Below, one piece after another: positions 1-8,194 of a stretch of 64,000 bases of DNA. Below the pieces are notes generated by a model. That model did not search any database, was not told the DNA's origin, and worked only from the letters and a program-made list of their open reading frames with translations. Made by a program: the position numbers and the translations under genes. Positions within the stretch are counted from its first letter, which is position 1, and every line of letters starts with the position of its first letter. The stretch is from Streptomyces sp. NBC_00154 (lineage in GTDB: Bacteria > Actinomycetota > Actinomycetes > Streptomycetales > Streptomycetaceae), in contig NZ_JAPEMI010000001.1 of NCBI RefSeq assembly GCF_026342835.1, forward strand, positions 1,556,501 through 1,620,500, read 5' to 3'.

Positions 1-1
1 G

Positions 2-532
2 CTGGAGGCGGACATCGCGTACCACTCGCGCCGGCTCGCCGAGGTCGGCTTCGCGCGGTTGCTCGGCGAGCTGAGCCCCCAGCTCAGGTGGACGGACTCG
101 ACCCTCACGCTGGTCGGGATGAAGGGCCGGCACTCCCGGGTGCTCGGCGGGCAGGGCCTCGTTCTGATGCCGAGCGTGTTCGCCTGGCCGGATGTGGTCA
201 GCGGGTACGAACCGCCCTGGCTGCCCGCGGTGATCTATCCCGCGCGCGGGATCGGCGGGCTGTGGACGGAGCCCGCCGACCGTACGCCGCAGACGCTCGC
301 CCGGCTGCTCGGCCGGGCGCGCGCCGACGTGCTGTGTGTGCTCGACGAACCGGCCGGGACGAGCGCCCTCGCCCACCGGCTGGGCCTCGCGCCGTCCTCC
401 GTGTCGGCCCATCTGTCGGTGCTGCGGGCGGCGGGGCTGCTGACGTCACGGCGGTACGGACATCAGGTGCTGTACGAGCGCACGCCGCTCGGGATCGCAC
501 TCGCGGTGACATCCGGGGCGGGCACCACCTGA
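2..532 (+). CDS. ArsR-family-like winged-helix regulator, C-terminal part (5' end outside window)
   Basis: The frame is open from the first bases of the window, so the true start lies upstream; the visible 176 residues are the C-terminal part. The first ~100 residues form an effector-like region with no motif I can name. The last ~75 (about 305-525) read as an ArsR-type winged helix: a short helix, then ALAHRLGLAPSSVSAHLSVL, the classic recognition-helix pattern, then a wing region with LLTSRRYGHQVLYERTPLG. The arrangement resembles the DUF5937-plus-ArsR regulators common in Streptomyces. It probably represses a local promoter; the ligand is unknown. A strong hairpin overlaps the stop and separates it from the convergent gene at 590. 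Confidence 0.75.
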   Translation: MEADIAYHSRRLAEVGFARLLGELSPQLRWTDSTLTLVGMKGRHSRVLGGQGLVLMPSVFAWPDVVSGYEPPWLPAVIYPARGIGGLWTEPADRTPQTLARLLGRARADVLCVLDEPAGTSALAHRLGLAPSSVSAHLSVLRAAGLLTSRRYGHQVLYERTPLGIALAVTSGAGTT

Positions 533-533
533 C

Positions 534-569
534 GACGAACCCCCACGCCGTGCGGCGCGGGGGTTCGTC
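534..569. terminator. Bidirectional hairpin terminator
   Basis: Perfect 11-bp inverted repeat, GACGAACCCCC (534-544) and GGGGGTTCGTC (559-569), with an inner GCCG/CGGC pairing in the loop. It sits between two convergent genes whose stops are at 532 and 590, so it can serve both strands. No T-tract, as usual in Streptomyces. Confidence 0.8.
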
Positions 570-589
570 AGGTGGTGCGGCGGCAGGTG

Positions 590-883
590 TCAGTCCGCGA
601 GGTACCGCTCGACCGTCTCGACCTTGGAGGTCAGGCCGTCGGTGACGCCGGGGCGGATGTCGGCCTTCAGTACGAGGGAGACACGTCCGGCGCGGGCCTC
701 GACGGCCGCGACGGCCCGCTTGACGACGTCCATGACCTCGTCCCACTCACCCTCGACGGAGGTGAACATGGCATCCGTGCGGTTGGGCAGTCCGGACTCG
801 CGGACGACCCGGACGGCGTCGGCGACGTACTCGCCGACATCCTCACCGACACCCAGCGGACTGACGGAGAAGGCGACGATCAT
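590..883 (-). CDS. MTH1187/YkoF-like thiamine-binding family protein
   Basis: 97-residue protein, a normal length for the MTH1187 (DUF77) family: small ferredoxin-like-fold proteins, some of which bind thiamine and form tetramers. Visible family features are the N-terminal strand [11 protein letters not shown], the central [20 protein letters not shown], where family members carry the T-x-x-x-E-G signature, and the final [11 protein letters not shown] helix. The ATG overlaps the stop of the upstream DUF3817 gene by four bases (ATGA), so the two are translationally coupled. The in vivo role is not established; no thiamine biosynthesis gene is next to it. Confidence 0.8.
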   Translation of the reverse strand: MIVAFSVSPLGVGEDVGEYVADAVRVVRESGLPNRTDAMFTSVEGEWDEVMDVVKRAVAAVEARAGRVSLVLKADIRPGVTDGLTSKVETVERYLAD

Positions 884-1230
884 GCGCCGACCACGCCTTC
901 CCGGCGGGCGCGGGCGGCGATGACGCCGTCGGCCTCGTAGCGCTTCAGCACCTTGTCGCCGTACAGCCCGCCGAACGGGAGCAGCGCCAGCAGGAAGAAG
1001 AACGCGACACGCTTGAACGGCCACTTGGTCTTGGACCACACGTCCAGCAGCAGGACGGCGTAGATCACGAAGAGGACGCCGTGCAGCGCGCCGAGCGGCT
1101 TCATCAGGAAGTCGATGTCCGAGACACGGCTGAGGATCGAGCCAAAGATGATCAGCGCCGGGAAGGAGAGCGCCTCGGGAATCGAGATGAGGCGCAGCCG
1201 GTGCAGGGCGGTGGCGGTCTTGATGTCCAC
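880..1230 (-). CDS. DUF3817 domain integral membrane protein
   Basis: 116-residue membrane protein. Three hydrophobic segments are visible: around [16 protein letters not shown], then [20 protein letters not shown], then [19 protein letters not shown]. This spacing and the HG...WPF residues fit the DUF3817 family of small actinobacterial membrane proteins of unknown function. I chose the GTG start at 1230 because GAAGGTG lies six bases upstream; an ATG at 1311 would add a non-conserved leader. It is the first gene of a two-gene unit with the MTH1187-like protein (four-base overlap). Confidence 0.75.
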   Translation of the reverse strand: MDIKTATALHRLRLISIPEALSFPALIIFGSILSRVSDIDFLMKPLGALHGVLFVIYAVLLLDVWSKTKWPFKRVAFFFLLALLPFGGLYGDKVLKRYEADGVIAARARREGVVGA

Positions 1231-1435
1231 GAGGGCACCTTCGGTGGGAGGGTCGTGACGGCTTGTGAATGCAGGCACAAGCATCCCCCATTGTGACATC
1301 GCGCCCCACATGCCCCGGGGGCGGGGGGCGGCACCCGCCGCGGGGCACGTATCAACACATATCAGGGTCGATTCAGGGGCCGGATAGGTCCATGGGCCCT
1401 GTCCGGCCCCTGGCCCGGGCCGCTAACGTCACCCC

Positions 1436-2074
1436 GTGGCAATGTTCCGACTCCAAGGCAGCAAGACGCTCGCCGTCGATCTCACCGGCGACGCCGTCAA
1501 GGCGAAGAACGGCTCGATGGTCGCGTACGACGGCCGGATGGCGTTCAAGAAGATGTCCGGCGGCGGTGAGGGGATCCGCGGCATGGTGACCCGCCGGCTG
1601 ACCGGTGAGCAGATGACCGTGATGGAAGTGACAGGACAGGGCACCTGCTACTTCGCCGACCGCGCGAGCGAGATCAATCTCGTGTCGCTGCGCGGCGAGA
1701 AGCTCTACGTGGAGGCGAGCAATCTGCTCTGCACCGACGCCGGGCTGCGCACCGGCACCACCTTCACCGGGCTGCGCGGCGGGGCGACCGGCAACGGCCT
1801 GTTCACCACCACCGTCGAGGGCACCGGCCAGGCGGCGATCATGTCGGACGGCTCGGCCGTGGTGCTGCGGGTGACGGCCCAGTACCCGCTGTTCGTCGAC
1901 CCCGGCGCGTACATCGCCCACCAGGGCAACCTCCAGCAGCACTTCCAGTCCGGGGTGAACTTCCGGACGCTGATGGGCGAGGGCTCGGGCGAGTCGTTCC
2001 AGATCCGGTTCGAGGGCGAGGGCCTCGTCTACGTGCAGCCGAGCGAGCGGAACACCATCGGGGGCGATGTCTGA
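1436..2074 (+). CDS. AIM24 family protein (first of three)
   Basis: 212 residues, AIM24/DUF124 family, a double-psi or jelly-roll-like beta fold named after yeast mitochondrial Aim24. The family pattern is visible: an early GSMVAYDGRMAFKK motif, repeated beta strands with glycine turns (GEGIRGMVTRRLTGE, GTGQAAIMSDGSAVVL) and a C-terminal GSGESFQIRFEGEGLVYVQP block. No signal peptide. The GTG start is followed by an ATG two codons later; a -10-like TAACGT sits about seven bases upstream, so the mRNA could be leaderless. Its TGA overlaps the ATG of the next paralogue (TGATG). Function in bacteria is unknown. Confidence 0.85.
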   Translation: MAMFRLQGSKTLAVDLTGDAVKAKNGSMVAYDGRMAFKKMSGGGEGIRGMVTRRLTGEQMTVMEVTGQGTCYFADRASEINLVSLRGEKLYVEASNLLCTDAGLRTGTTFTGLRGGATGNGLFTTTVEGTGQAAIMSDGSAVVLRVTAQYPLFVDPGAYIAHQGNLQQHFQSGVNFRTLMGEGSGESFQIRFEGEGLVYVQPSERNTIGGDV

Positions 2075-2724
2075 TGCCGTTCCGCGAGATCAACTCGAAG
2101 ATGGTCGAGGCGACGGTGGTCCCCGGCCAGAAGATGTTCAGCCAGCGCGGCGCGATGCTCGCGTACCGCGGCGAGGTGTCGTTCACCCCGAACATCCAGG
2201 GCGGCCAGGGCGGCCTGATGTCGATGATCGGCCGACGGGTGGCGAACGAGGCGACCCCGCTGATGACGGTCGAGGGCAACGGCACGGTGATGTTCGGCCA
2301 CGGCGGCCACCACATCCAGGTGATCAACCTGGCCGGCGACACCCTCTACGTGGAGGCCGACCGGCTGCTCGCCTTCGACGGGACGCTGCAGCAGGGCACG
2401 ATGTTCATGGGCGCGCAGGGCGGGGTCATGGGCATGGTGCGCGGCCAGGTGACCGGGCAGGGCCTGTTCACCACGACACTGAAGGGCCATGGCGCGGTCG
2501 CGGTGATGGCCCACGGCGGGGTGATCGAGCTGCCGATCACCCCGGGCCGCGAGGTGCATGTGGACCCGCAGGCGTATGTCGCGCACCACGGCGACGTACG
2601 CAACAAGCTCTCCACCGCGCTCGGCTGGCGCGACATGGTGGGGCGCGGCTCCGGCGAGGCGTTCCAGCTGGAGCTGAGCGGCAGTGGCGCGGTGTACGTC
2701 CAGGCGTCGGAGGAGAAGCTGTGA
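2074..2724 (+). CDS. AIM24 family protein (second of three)
   Basis: 216 residues, paralogue of the genes on either side. It keeps the same landmarks: RGAMLAYRGEVSFTPN near the N-terminus, a central GNGTVMFGHGGHHIQVINL, and GSGEAFQLELSGSGAVYVQ at the end. It differs from the first copy in a Gly/Met-rich loop (GGQGGLMSMIG, GAQGGVMGMVRG). It overlaps the previous stop by one base and the next start by four (GTGA), so the three proteins are probably made in stoichiometric amounts and may assemble together. No catalytic residues are recognisable. Confidence 0.87.
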   Translation: MPFREINSKMVEATVVPGQKMFSQRGAMLAYRGEVSFTPNIQGGQGGLMSMIGRRVANEATPLMTVEGNGTVMFGHGGHHIQVINLAGDTLYVEADRLLAFDGTLQQGTMFMGAQGGVMGMVRGQVTGQGLFTTTLKGHGAVAVMAHGGVIELPITPGREVHVDPQAYVAHHGDVRNKLSTALGWRDMVGRGSGEAFQLELSGSGAVYVQASEEKL

Positions 2725-3503
2725 GCACGCCCGTGATCTTCGATCCGATGACACTGCCGTCGGACGACAACGTCAACGCGTACACCTTCTGCGTGGAGCT
2801 CAAGGGGAGCCAGTGGTTCCTGCAGAAGGGCAAGATGATCGCCTACTACGGGCGGATCGAGTTCAGCGGCATCGGTCACGGCCGCTTCGAGCGGCTGATC
2901 CGTACGAGCTTCCACTCGCCGCTGCACGCGAGCGACTGGGTAGTGGCCGAGGGCAGCGGCAAGATGCTGCTCGCCGACCGGGCGTTCGACGTGAACTCGT
3001 ACGACCTGGAGGACGGGAACCTGACGATCCGTTCCGGCAACCTCCTCGCGTACCAGCCGACGCTGGCACTCAAGCAGTCGATCGTGCCGGGCTTCCTCAC
3101 GCTCATCGGTACGGGGAAGTTCGTGGCCGCGTCCAACGGTCCGGTGGTCTTCATGGAGCCGCCGCTGCGGGTCGATCCGCAGGCGCTGGTCGGCTGGGCG
3201 GACTGCCCCTCGCCGTGCCACCACTACGACCACGGCTACGTGACGGGCGTGCTGGGCGGGCTCAGATCGCTGACCGGGATCGGCGGGACGTCGGGCGAGG
3301 AGCACCAGTTCGAGTTCGTCGGCGCCGGTACCGTGCTGCTCCAGTCGACGGAGGTCCTGATGCCCGAACAGGCGACCGGGCTGACTCCGCAGCAGGCCGG
3401 GGTGCCGGGCGGTGGGCAGCACTCACCCGGTGCAGGTCAACCCGGCTCCGCCCCCCGTCTGCCCGGGCAGCTGGGGGACCTCCAGCGCCGCTTCGGTTTG
3501 TGA
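2721..3503 (+). CDS. AIM24 family protein (third of three)
   Basis: 260 residues. GTG start chosen at the GTGA overlap with the preceding gene. The core (residues ~15-215) is AIM24-like: KGKMIAYYGRIEFSG, then GSGKMLLADRAFDVNSYDL, then EEHQFEFVGAGTVLLQSTE. It differs from its neighbours in having a ~45-residue Pro/Gly/Gln-rich C-terminal tail (GLTPQQAGVPGGGQ...), probably disordered. It also carries a short Cys-containing DCPSPCHHYDHGY segment absent from the other two. Last gene of the operon; a hairpin follows at 3549. Confidence 0.85.
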   Translation: MSTPVIFDPMTLPSDDNVNAYTFCVELKGSQWFLQKGKMIAYYGRIEFSGIGHGRFERLIRTSFHSPLHASDWVVAEGSGKMLLADRAFDVNSYDLEDGNLTIRSGNLLAYQPTLALKQSIVPGFLTLIGTGKFVAASNGPVVFMEPPLRVDPQALVGWADCPSPCHHYDHGYVTGVLGGLRSLTGIGGTSGEEHQFEFVGAGTVLLQSTEVLMPEQATGLTPQQAGVPGGGQHSPGAGQPGSAPRLPGQLGDLQRRFGL

Positions 3504-3548
3504 ACGGTAGTCTGCAGAGTGTGACGTCGAACGTCTGCGCCCAGCTCG

Positions 3549-3569
3549 GACCGGGCTCCTGAGCCGGTC
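3549..3569 (+). terminator. Hairpin after the AIM24 operon
   Basis: GACCGGGCTC and GAGCCGGTC pair with one bulged G and a two-base loop, between the AIM24 operon and the marR-type gene. No T-tract. Moderately convincing only. Confidence 0.5.
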
Positions 3570-3640
3570 TCCGGGCGGGTGCCGGACGTCACACCCAGTC
3601 TACTTCGTCCAGATTTCAACTTCTTAGGTAGAATCCATAC

Positions 3641-4117
3641 ATGGAGACCGAGACGGCCACCCGCTGGCTGAGCGACGCGGAGCAGTGCGCCTGGCGCACC
3701 CACCTGGACGTCAGCAGACTGCTGACGCATCAGCTGGAGAAGGATCTCCAGCCGTTCGACCTGACCATGAACGACTACGAGATCCTGGTCAACCTCTCGG
3801 AGTCGGAGGGCCAGCGCATGCGGATGAGCGACCTGGCCGCCGCCACTCTGCAGTCGAAGAGCCGACTCTCGCACCAGATCACGCGGATGGAGTCGGCCGG
3901 GCTGGTCCGCCGGGAGAACTGCGAGTCCGACCGGCGCGGGCTGTTCGCGGTACTCACGGAGACGGGCGCGGAGACGATGCACAAGGTCGCGCCGCACCAT
4001 GTCGCTTCGGTGCGCAAACACTTCATGGACCTGCTGACGCCCGAAGCACTGGCGGACCTGCATGCGGCGCTGACGCCGGTTGCGGATCATCTGCGGGGAC
4101 GGCGGGGCAAGCCGTAG
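3641..4117 (+). CDS. MarR family transcriptional regulator
   Basis: 158 residues, typical MarR length. Visible elements: N-terminal dimerisation helix, the DYEILVNLSESEG helix, the winged HTH with MRMSDLAAATLQSKSRLSHQ as helix-turn-recognition helix (~65-85), wing R-R-E-N-C-E-S-D-R-R-G (the conserved D-x-R motif of MarR proteins) and a C-terminal dimerisation helix. The ATG at 3641 is preceded by an AT-rich stretch (3611-3640, containing CTTCTTAGGTAGAA) that stands out from the surrounding GC-rich DNA; it could be promoter and self-operator. Ligand and targets unknown. Confidence 0.88.
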   Translation: METETATRWLSDAEQCAWRTHLDVSRLLTHQLEKDLQPFDLTMNDYEILVNLSESEGQRMRMSDLAAATLQSKSRLSHQITRMESAGLVRRENCESDRRGLFAVLTETGAETMHKVAPHHVASVRKHFMDLLTPEALADLHAALTPVADHLRGRRGKP

Positions 4118-4234
4118 CGCGGCGGGGTACGCGGGTGGGGTGCGCCGTCGCACGGGCGTGGCCGCCTCGTCCTCGATCGCCGGACGGGCTCGATCCGCCC
4201 GGGGGCGTGCTCAGCAGCGGACCCGGTGCCGATC

Positions 4235-5725
4235 TCATCTGCCTGGATCCGGCCTTGCCGGCAGGCGTAGTTCGAAGCGAGCACCGCCTTCCGGGGATCG
4301 GGTGACCGTCAGGGTGCCCTCGTGTCTGCGGGCCACGTCTCTCGCGATGGCGAGACCCAGGCCCGCGCCGCCCTCGTCGCGGCTGCGGGCGTCGTCCAGG
4401 CGCACGAAACGCTCGAAGATCCGCTCGCGCTCGGGCTCCGGAACGCCCGCTCCGTCGTCGCCGACCGCGACCACCACGCTGCCGCGTTGTGTGCGCACCG
4501 AGACGGCGACCGAACTCTCCGCGTGACGCTCCGCGTTGTCCAGCAGGTTGCCGATGACACGCGCCAACTGTCCGCGAGAACCGATGACTTCGAGAGGCCC
4601 CGACGGCGGCACGGACACCGTCACCGGGATCCGGTCGCCGGTGCGCTGCGAGACCTCCTCGTGGACGAGCGCGCCCATGTCCAGCCGGGTGTTCCCCGGC
4701 CGCTCCCCCGCGTCCAGCCGGGCCAGCAGCAGCAGATCGGCGGCCAGCGCCTGGAGCCGTACGGTGTCCGTGACCGCGCCCGACACATCCAGCAGATCCG
4801 GATGGGCCGCGCCCACCTCCAACTGCGTACGCAAGGACGCGATCGGGCTGCGCAGCTCGTGCGAGGCGTCCGCGACGAAGCGCCGCTGACGGTCGACCGA
4901 GGCCTCCAGCGCGGTCAGGGTCTCGTTGGTGGTACGGGCCAGCCGGGCGATCTCGTCGCGCGAACCGGGCTCCGGCACCCGCCGGGACAGATCCTCGGAC
5001 GCCGTGATCGCGGCCATCTCCGCCCGGATGCCCTCGACGGGCCGCAGCGCGCGCCTCGTCGTCAGCCAGGTCACCGCGGCGACGATCAGCAGCATGACGG
5101 GCAGCCCGATCAGCATGGCGCCGCGCACGCTGCCCACCGCCTTCTGCTCGGTGGCGAGCGGGGCGCCCGCGTGGACGGTCAGGGTCACACCGGCGCCGGT
5201 GGTCGCGGAGACCGAGGCGAAGCGGTAGTCGGCCGTGTCGCCGTCGACGGTGGCGGTGCCGTTGGTGAAGTCCGGGTCGTCGGTGGACACTTCGCCGCGG
5301 GCGGGGATGTTCCCGGTCCCGTCGTCGTCGCCGCGTTTCTCGCCGCCGTGGCGGTCGCCGCCGCCGTCGTCATCACTGTCGTCGTCGGTGCCGGTGCTCG
5401 TCGGTGCGACGGACGTACGGGGGGTGACCCGGTCCGTACCCGTGCCGGTGATCGCCTTCAGGTCCTTGGACACGGCCACCGGCCGCCCGTCCTCGTCGGT
5501 CACCTGGACCGGGTGCTCCTCCTCGTCCGGCAGGTCCAGTCGGTCGACCGGCACATCGAGCGCCAGCTGTCCGGCGACCTCACGGGCCGCCACCTCCGCC
5601 TGGAGGCCCGCCTGATCGGTGAGGTTGGCGCGCAGGACGAGGAGTACGGCGAGTCCGGCGCCGATCAGGGCGACCGCGACCACCACCGTGGCGCCGAGCG
5701 CGGCCCTGGCCCGTACCGATCTCAC
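4235..5725 (-). CDS. Two-component sensor histidine kinase
   Basis: 496 residues. TM helices at ~9-32 and ~203-222 bracket an extracytoplasmic domain (33-202) that contains an unusual Asp/Gly/His-rich stretch (~114-137). HAMP follows (~224-275). The HisKA phospho-acceptor motif is DASHELRSP (His289). The HATPase_c boxes are NLLDNAERHA (N box, ~393), GDDGAGVPE (G1, ~422) and GGAGLGLAI (G2, ~452). The GTG start overlaps the response-regulator stop (GTGA), so the pair is translated together. It phosphorylates the OmpR-type regulator upstream. The acidic sensor loop suggests a cation or cationic-peptide signal (inference). Confidence 0.93.
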   Translation of the reverse strand: MRSVRARAALGATVVVAVALIGAGLAVLLVLRANLTDQAGLQAEVAAREVAGQLALDVPVDRLDLPDEEEHPVQVTDEDGRPVAVSKDLKAITGTGTDRVTPRTSVAPTSTGTDDDSDDDGGGDRHGGEKRGDDDGTGNIPARGEVSTDDPDFTNGTATVDGDTADYRFASVSATTGAGVTLTVHAGAPLATEQKAVGSVRGAMLIGLPVMLLIVAAVTWLTTRRALRPVEGIRAEMAAITASEDLSRRVPEPGSRDEIARLARTTNETLTALEASVDRQRRFVADASHELRSPIASLRTQLEVGAAHPDLLDVSGAVTDTVRLQALAADLLLLARLDAGERPGNTRLDMGALVHEEVSQRTGDRIPVTVSVPPSGPLEVIGSRGQLARVIGNLLDNAERHAESSVAVSVRTQRGSVVVAVGDDGAGVPEPERERIFERFVRLDDARSRDEGGAGLGLAIARDVARRHEGTLTVTRSPEGGARFELRLPARPDPGR

Positions 5726-6384
5726 AGCGCCTCCAGCCGGTAGCCGGCGCCGCGCACCGTACGGATGGCCGCGGCGGAGAGCTTGCGCCGCAGCGCACTC
5801 ACGTACACCTCGACGATGTTCGGGTCCCCGTCGTACGCGAAGTCCCAGACGTGTTCCAGGATGTCCGCCTTGCTGACCACCTGTCCCGCCCGCAGGGCCA
5901 GCTGCTCCAGCACGGCGAACTCCTTGGCAGTGAGCGTGACTTCGTCCGCGCCGAAATGGACGCGGCGGGCGGCGGTGTCCATCCGCAGTGCGCCGACGGT
6001 GAGCACGGGTGAGGCGGAACCGCCGCCCCGGCGCCGCAGCAGTGCCCGGATCCGGGCGACCAGCACCACGTACGAGAACGGCTTGGTCAGATAGTCGTCG
6101 GCGCCGGTGTCCAGCCCCTCCGCCTCGTCGTACTCCCCGTCCTTCGCCGTCAGCATGAGGATCGGCACCTCGTGGCCGGCGGCGCGCAGGGCGGCGCAGA
6201 CCCGGTAGCCGTTCATCCCCGGCAGCATGATGTCGAGGACGACGAGGTCGTACGCCCCTTCTGCCGCCCGGTGCAGCCCTTCGAGGCCGTCGTGCACGAC
6301 GTCCACGGCGAAGCCCTCGGCGGTGAGTCCCCTGGCCAGAGACGTCGCCAGCCGCTTCTCGTCCTCCACGATCAACAGACGCAT
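5722..6384 (-). CDS. OmpR/PhoB-family response regulator
   Basis: 220 residues. The N-terminal receiver has the acidic pair EDE, the phospho-acceptor Asp51 in VVLDIMLPGMNG, a Thr in MLTAKD and Lys in LTKPFSY. The C-terminal domain is a winged helix with LTAKEFAVLEQLALRAGQVV and the typical NIVEVYVSALRRKL recognition-helix region. I start at the ATG giving MRLLIVEDE; a GTG two codons upstream (6390) is also possible. First gene of a two-gene operon with the sensor kinase, divergent from the PepSY gene at 6506. The TTCAG repeats in between are likely its binding sites. Confidence 0.93.
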   Translation of the reverse strand: MRLLIVEDEKRLATSLARGLTAEGFAVDVVHDGLEGLHRAAEGAYDLVVLDIMLPGMNGYRVCAALRAAGHEVPILMLTAKDGEYDEAEGLDTGADDYLTKPFSYVVLVARIRALLRRRGGGSASPVLTVGALRMDTAARRVHFGADEVTLTAKEFAVLEQLALRAGQVVSKADILEHVWDFAYDGDPNIVEVYVSALRRKLSAAAIRTVRGAGYRLEAL

Positions 6385-6405
6385 ACGCACAGAGTGGCAA
6401 ACAGA

Positions 6406-6445
6406 ACCTGAAGACGGCTTCAGGTGGCTTCAGGCTGCGTTCAGC
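6406..6445. promoter_or_regulatory. Candidate response-regulator operator: phased TTCAG repeats
   Basis: The divergent intergenic region holds an inverted repeat ACCTGAAG-N4-CTTCAGGT (6406-6425) and three direct TTCAG copies at 6419, 6429 and 6440. The 10- and 11-base spacing places them on one helical face. OmpR/PhoB-type regulators bind such 10-11 bp direct repeats. The position between the regulator gene and the PepSY gene suggests control of both. The assignment to this regulator is inferred. Confidence 0.6.
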
Positions 6446-6505
6446 ATCGGTGCGCCACGGTGGTTCACGTTGCACACGGACAACCCGAATCGGGGAGGAA
6501 CCCTC

Positions 6506-6931
6506 ATGAAGCGCAGGATCGCCATCGCCGCCGTCACCGCGGCCGTACTCGTCGGCGGCGGGACCGCCACGGCCGTCGCCTTCGGCGACGACAACGGCCG
6601 GGACAGCCACGACAGCGCGAAGGTACTCAGCAGGCACACCTCCGACGACAACAACGACGACACCGCCCATCGCACACCGCGGTCGGCCTCCGTCACGCTC
6701 TCCGCGGCGATGGACGCCGCCCTGCGCTCGGTGCCGGGCACGGTCACCTCGATCGAGCTCGACGACGCCGACCGGAGCGGCGAAGCACAGCACTGGGAGG
6801 TCGAGATCAACGGCAAGGACGGCAGGCACCACGAGCTGAACGTGGACGCCAGGACCGCCGAGGTCACCCCCGACCACTCGGACGACGGCCACCACGGGGG
6901 TGACCGGCACGACGGCCGCGACGACGACTGA
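6506..6931 (+). CDS. Secreted PepSY-domain protein
   Basis: 141 residues. Signal peptide: MKRR, then a hydrophobic IAIAAVTAAVLVGGG core. The PepSY-like domain (~55-115) contains SAAMDAALRSVPGTVTSIEL and WEVEINGKDGRHHELNVDA, the usual 'alternating helix then two strands' pattern. The last ~20 residues are almost only Asp, His, Gly and Arg. A GGGAGGAA Shine-Dalgarno precedes the ATG. PepSY proteins commonly flank two-component systems and are often their targets or signal modulators. The Asp/His tail resembles a metal-binding segment and parallels the acidic loop of the adjacent kinase (inference). Confidence 0.85.
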   Translation: MKRRIAIAAVTAAVLVGGGTATAVAFGDDNGRDSHDSAKVLSRHTSDDNNDDTAHRTPRSASVTLSAAMDAALRSVPGTVTSIELDDADRSGEAQHWEVEINGKDGRHHELNVDARTAEVTPDHSDDGHHGGDRHDGRDDD

Positions 6932-7132
6932 TCAGGGCGCGTAGCCCGAGAGCACCGTCCCGTCGGCGAAGATCAGAAGCAGCACGTCGCCTCTCGCGAT
7001 CAGCTCCGGCTCGGCCCTCCCCGCGGGCCGGCCGGAGCAGAGCCCCACGCTCTTGCTGTCGGCGTCTCCCTCGGCGTGCAGGTCGTACGACTCCGGTGAG
7101 CCGCCCGAGGACGCCGCCCTTCGATGACGCAT
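6932..7132 (-). CDS. Small hypothetical protein
   Basis: Possible 66-residue protein, starting MRHRR and ending LLLIFADGTVLSGYAP. I recognise no family. Its stop begins at the base after the stop of the convergent PepSY gene. The upstream sequence offers only a GAGG directly against the ATG, so the start is uncertain. Codon pattern (G/C at third positions of the C-terminal half) is compatible with coding. It could be a real small gene behind meaB or a chance ORF. Confidence 0.4.
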   Translation of the reverse strand: MRHRRAASSGGSPESYDLHAEGDADSKSVGLCSGRPAGRAEPELIARGDVLLLIFADGTVLSGYAP

Positions 7133-7193
7133 CCTCGGCGCGCACACCGTCCCGGGCGGAAGGCGGCCCGCACGCCGCCCGCCGCCCCAGGTG

Positions 7194-8150
7194 TCAGGCC
7201 CCGGTGATTCCCGCCACGAGTTCGTCCGCCGCGGCGTACGGGTCCAGGCTGCCCGCCACGATGCGTTCGGCCAGGGAGTCCAGGCGGCGGTCACCGTGGA
7301 GGTCGCCGATGCGTTCGCGGAGTCTGGTGACCGCGATCGTCTCGACCTCGCGGGCCGCGCGCGCTGCCCGCCGCTCAGCGAGGACGCCGTGCTCCTCCAT
7401 CCACGCCCGGTGCTTCTCCAGCGCCTCGACGACCTCGTCGATGCCCTCGCCCCGGGCGGCGATCGTCTTCACGATCGGCGGCCGCCAGTCGCCCGGCCCC
7501 CGGGACTCCCCGAGGCCCAGCATGTGGTTGAGCTCACGCGCGGTGGCGTCCGCACCGTCCCGGTCGGCCTTGTTGACGACGTACACATCGCCGATCTCCA
7601 GGATTCCGGCCTTCGCCGCCTGGATGCCGTCGCCCATGCCCGGGGCGAGCAGGACCACGGAGGTGTCGGCCTGGGAGGCGATCTCCACCTCCGACTGGCC
7701 GACGCCGACCGTCTCCACCAGGATCACGTCGCAGCCCGCCGCGTCCAGCACCCGGATCGCCTGCGGCGCCGACCAGGCGAGTCCGCCGAGATGTCCGCGG
7801 GTGGCCATGGAACGGATGTAGACGCCCGGGTCGGAGGCGTGCTCCGACATCCGGACCCGGTCGCCGAGGAGCGCGCCCCCGGAGAACGGCGACGACGGGT
7901 CGACAGCCAGCACACCGACGCGCTTGCCGGCCCGCCGGTACGCCGAGACGAGCGCCGACGTGGAGGTCGACTTGCCGACACCGGGCGAACCGGTCAGGCC
8001 GACGACGTACGCGTTCCCGGCCAGCGGCGCGAGGGCCGCCATCACCTCGCGCAGCTGCGGCGACGCCCCCTCCACCAGCGAGATGAGCCGGGCCACGGCC
8101 CGCGGCCGGCCCTCACGGGCCTGCTCGACCAGGGTGGGGACGTCCACCAT
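7194..8150 (-). CDS. meaB: MeaB: methylmalonyl-CoA mutase-associated GTPase
   Basis: 318 residues, the usual length of MeaB/ArgK G3E-family P-loop GTPases. Visible motifs: Walker A GSPGVGKS (~54-61), switch-region ETVGVGQSE (~146-154) and the guanine-specificity motif NKAD (~193-196). MeaB protects and reloads adenosylcobalamin-dependent methylmalonyl-CoA mutase. Start ATG at 8150 (MVDVPTLVEQ). It lies 44 bases downstream of the thiolase on the same strand, while methylmalonyl-CoA epimerase is divergent from the thiolase; together they mark a methylmalonyl/ethylmalonyl-CoA locus. Confidence 0.93.
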   Translation of the reverse strand: MVDVPTLVEQAREGRPRAVARLISLVEGASPQLREVMAALAPLAGNAYVVGLTGSPGVGKSTSTSALVSAYRRAGKRVGVLAVDPSSPFSGGALLGDRVRMSEHASDPGVYIRSMATRGHLGGLAWSAPQAIRVLDAAGCDVILVETVGVGQSEVEIASQADTSVVLLAPGMGDGIQAAKAGILEIGDVYVVNKADRDGADATARELNHMLGLGESRGPGDWRPPIVKTIAARGEGIDEVVEALEKHRAWMEEHGVLAERRAARAAREVETIAVTRLRERIGDLHGDRRLDSLAERIVAGSLDPYAAADELVAGITGA

Positions 8151-8194
8151 TACCGCTCCGTTCGGTTCGCTCTGCAGCTGCGTACGTACGACTA

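Noticed and set aside
4235..6910. Single 891-codon minus-strand frame apparently fusing the regulator region and kinase
   Set aside because: The N-terminal third is an out-of-frame reading of the response regulator and the PepSY antisense; the kinase starts at GTG 5725.
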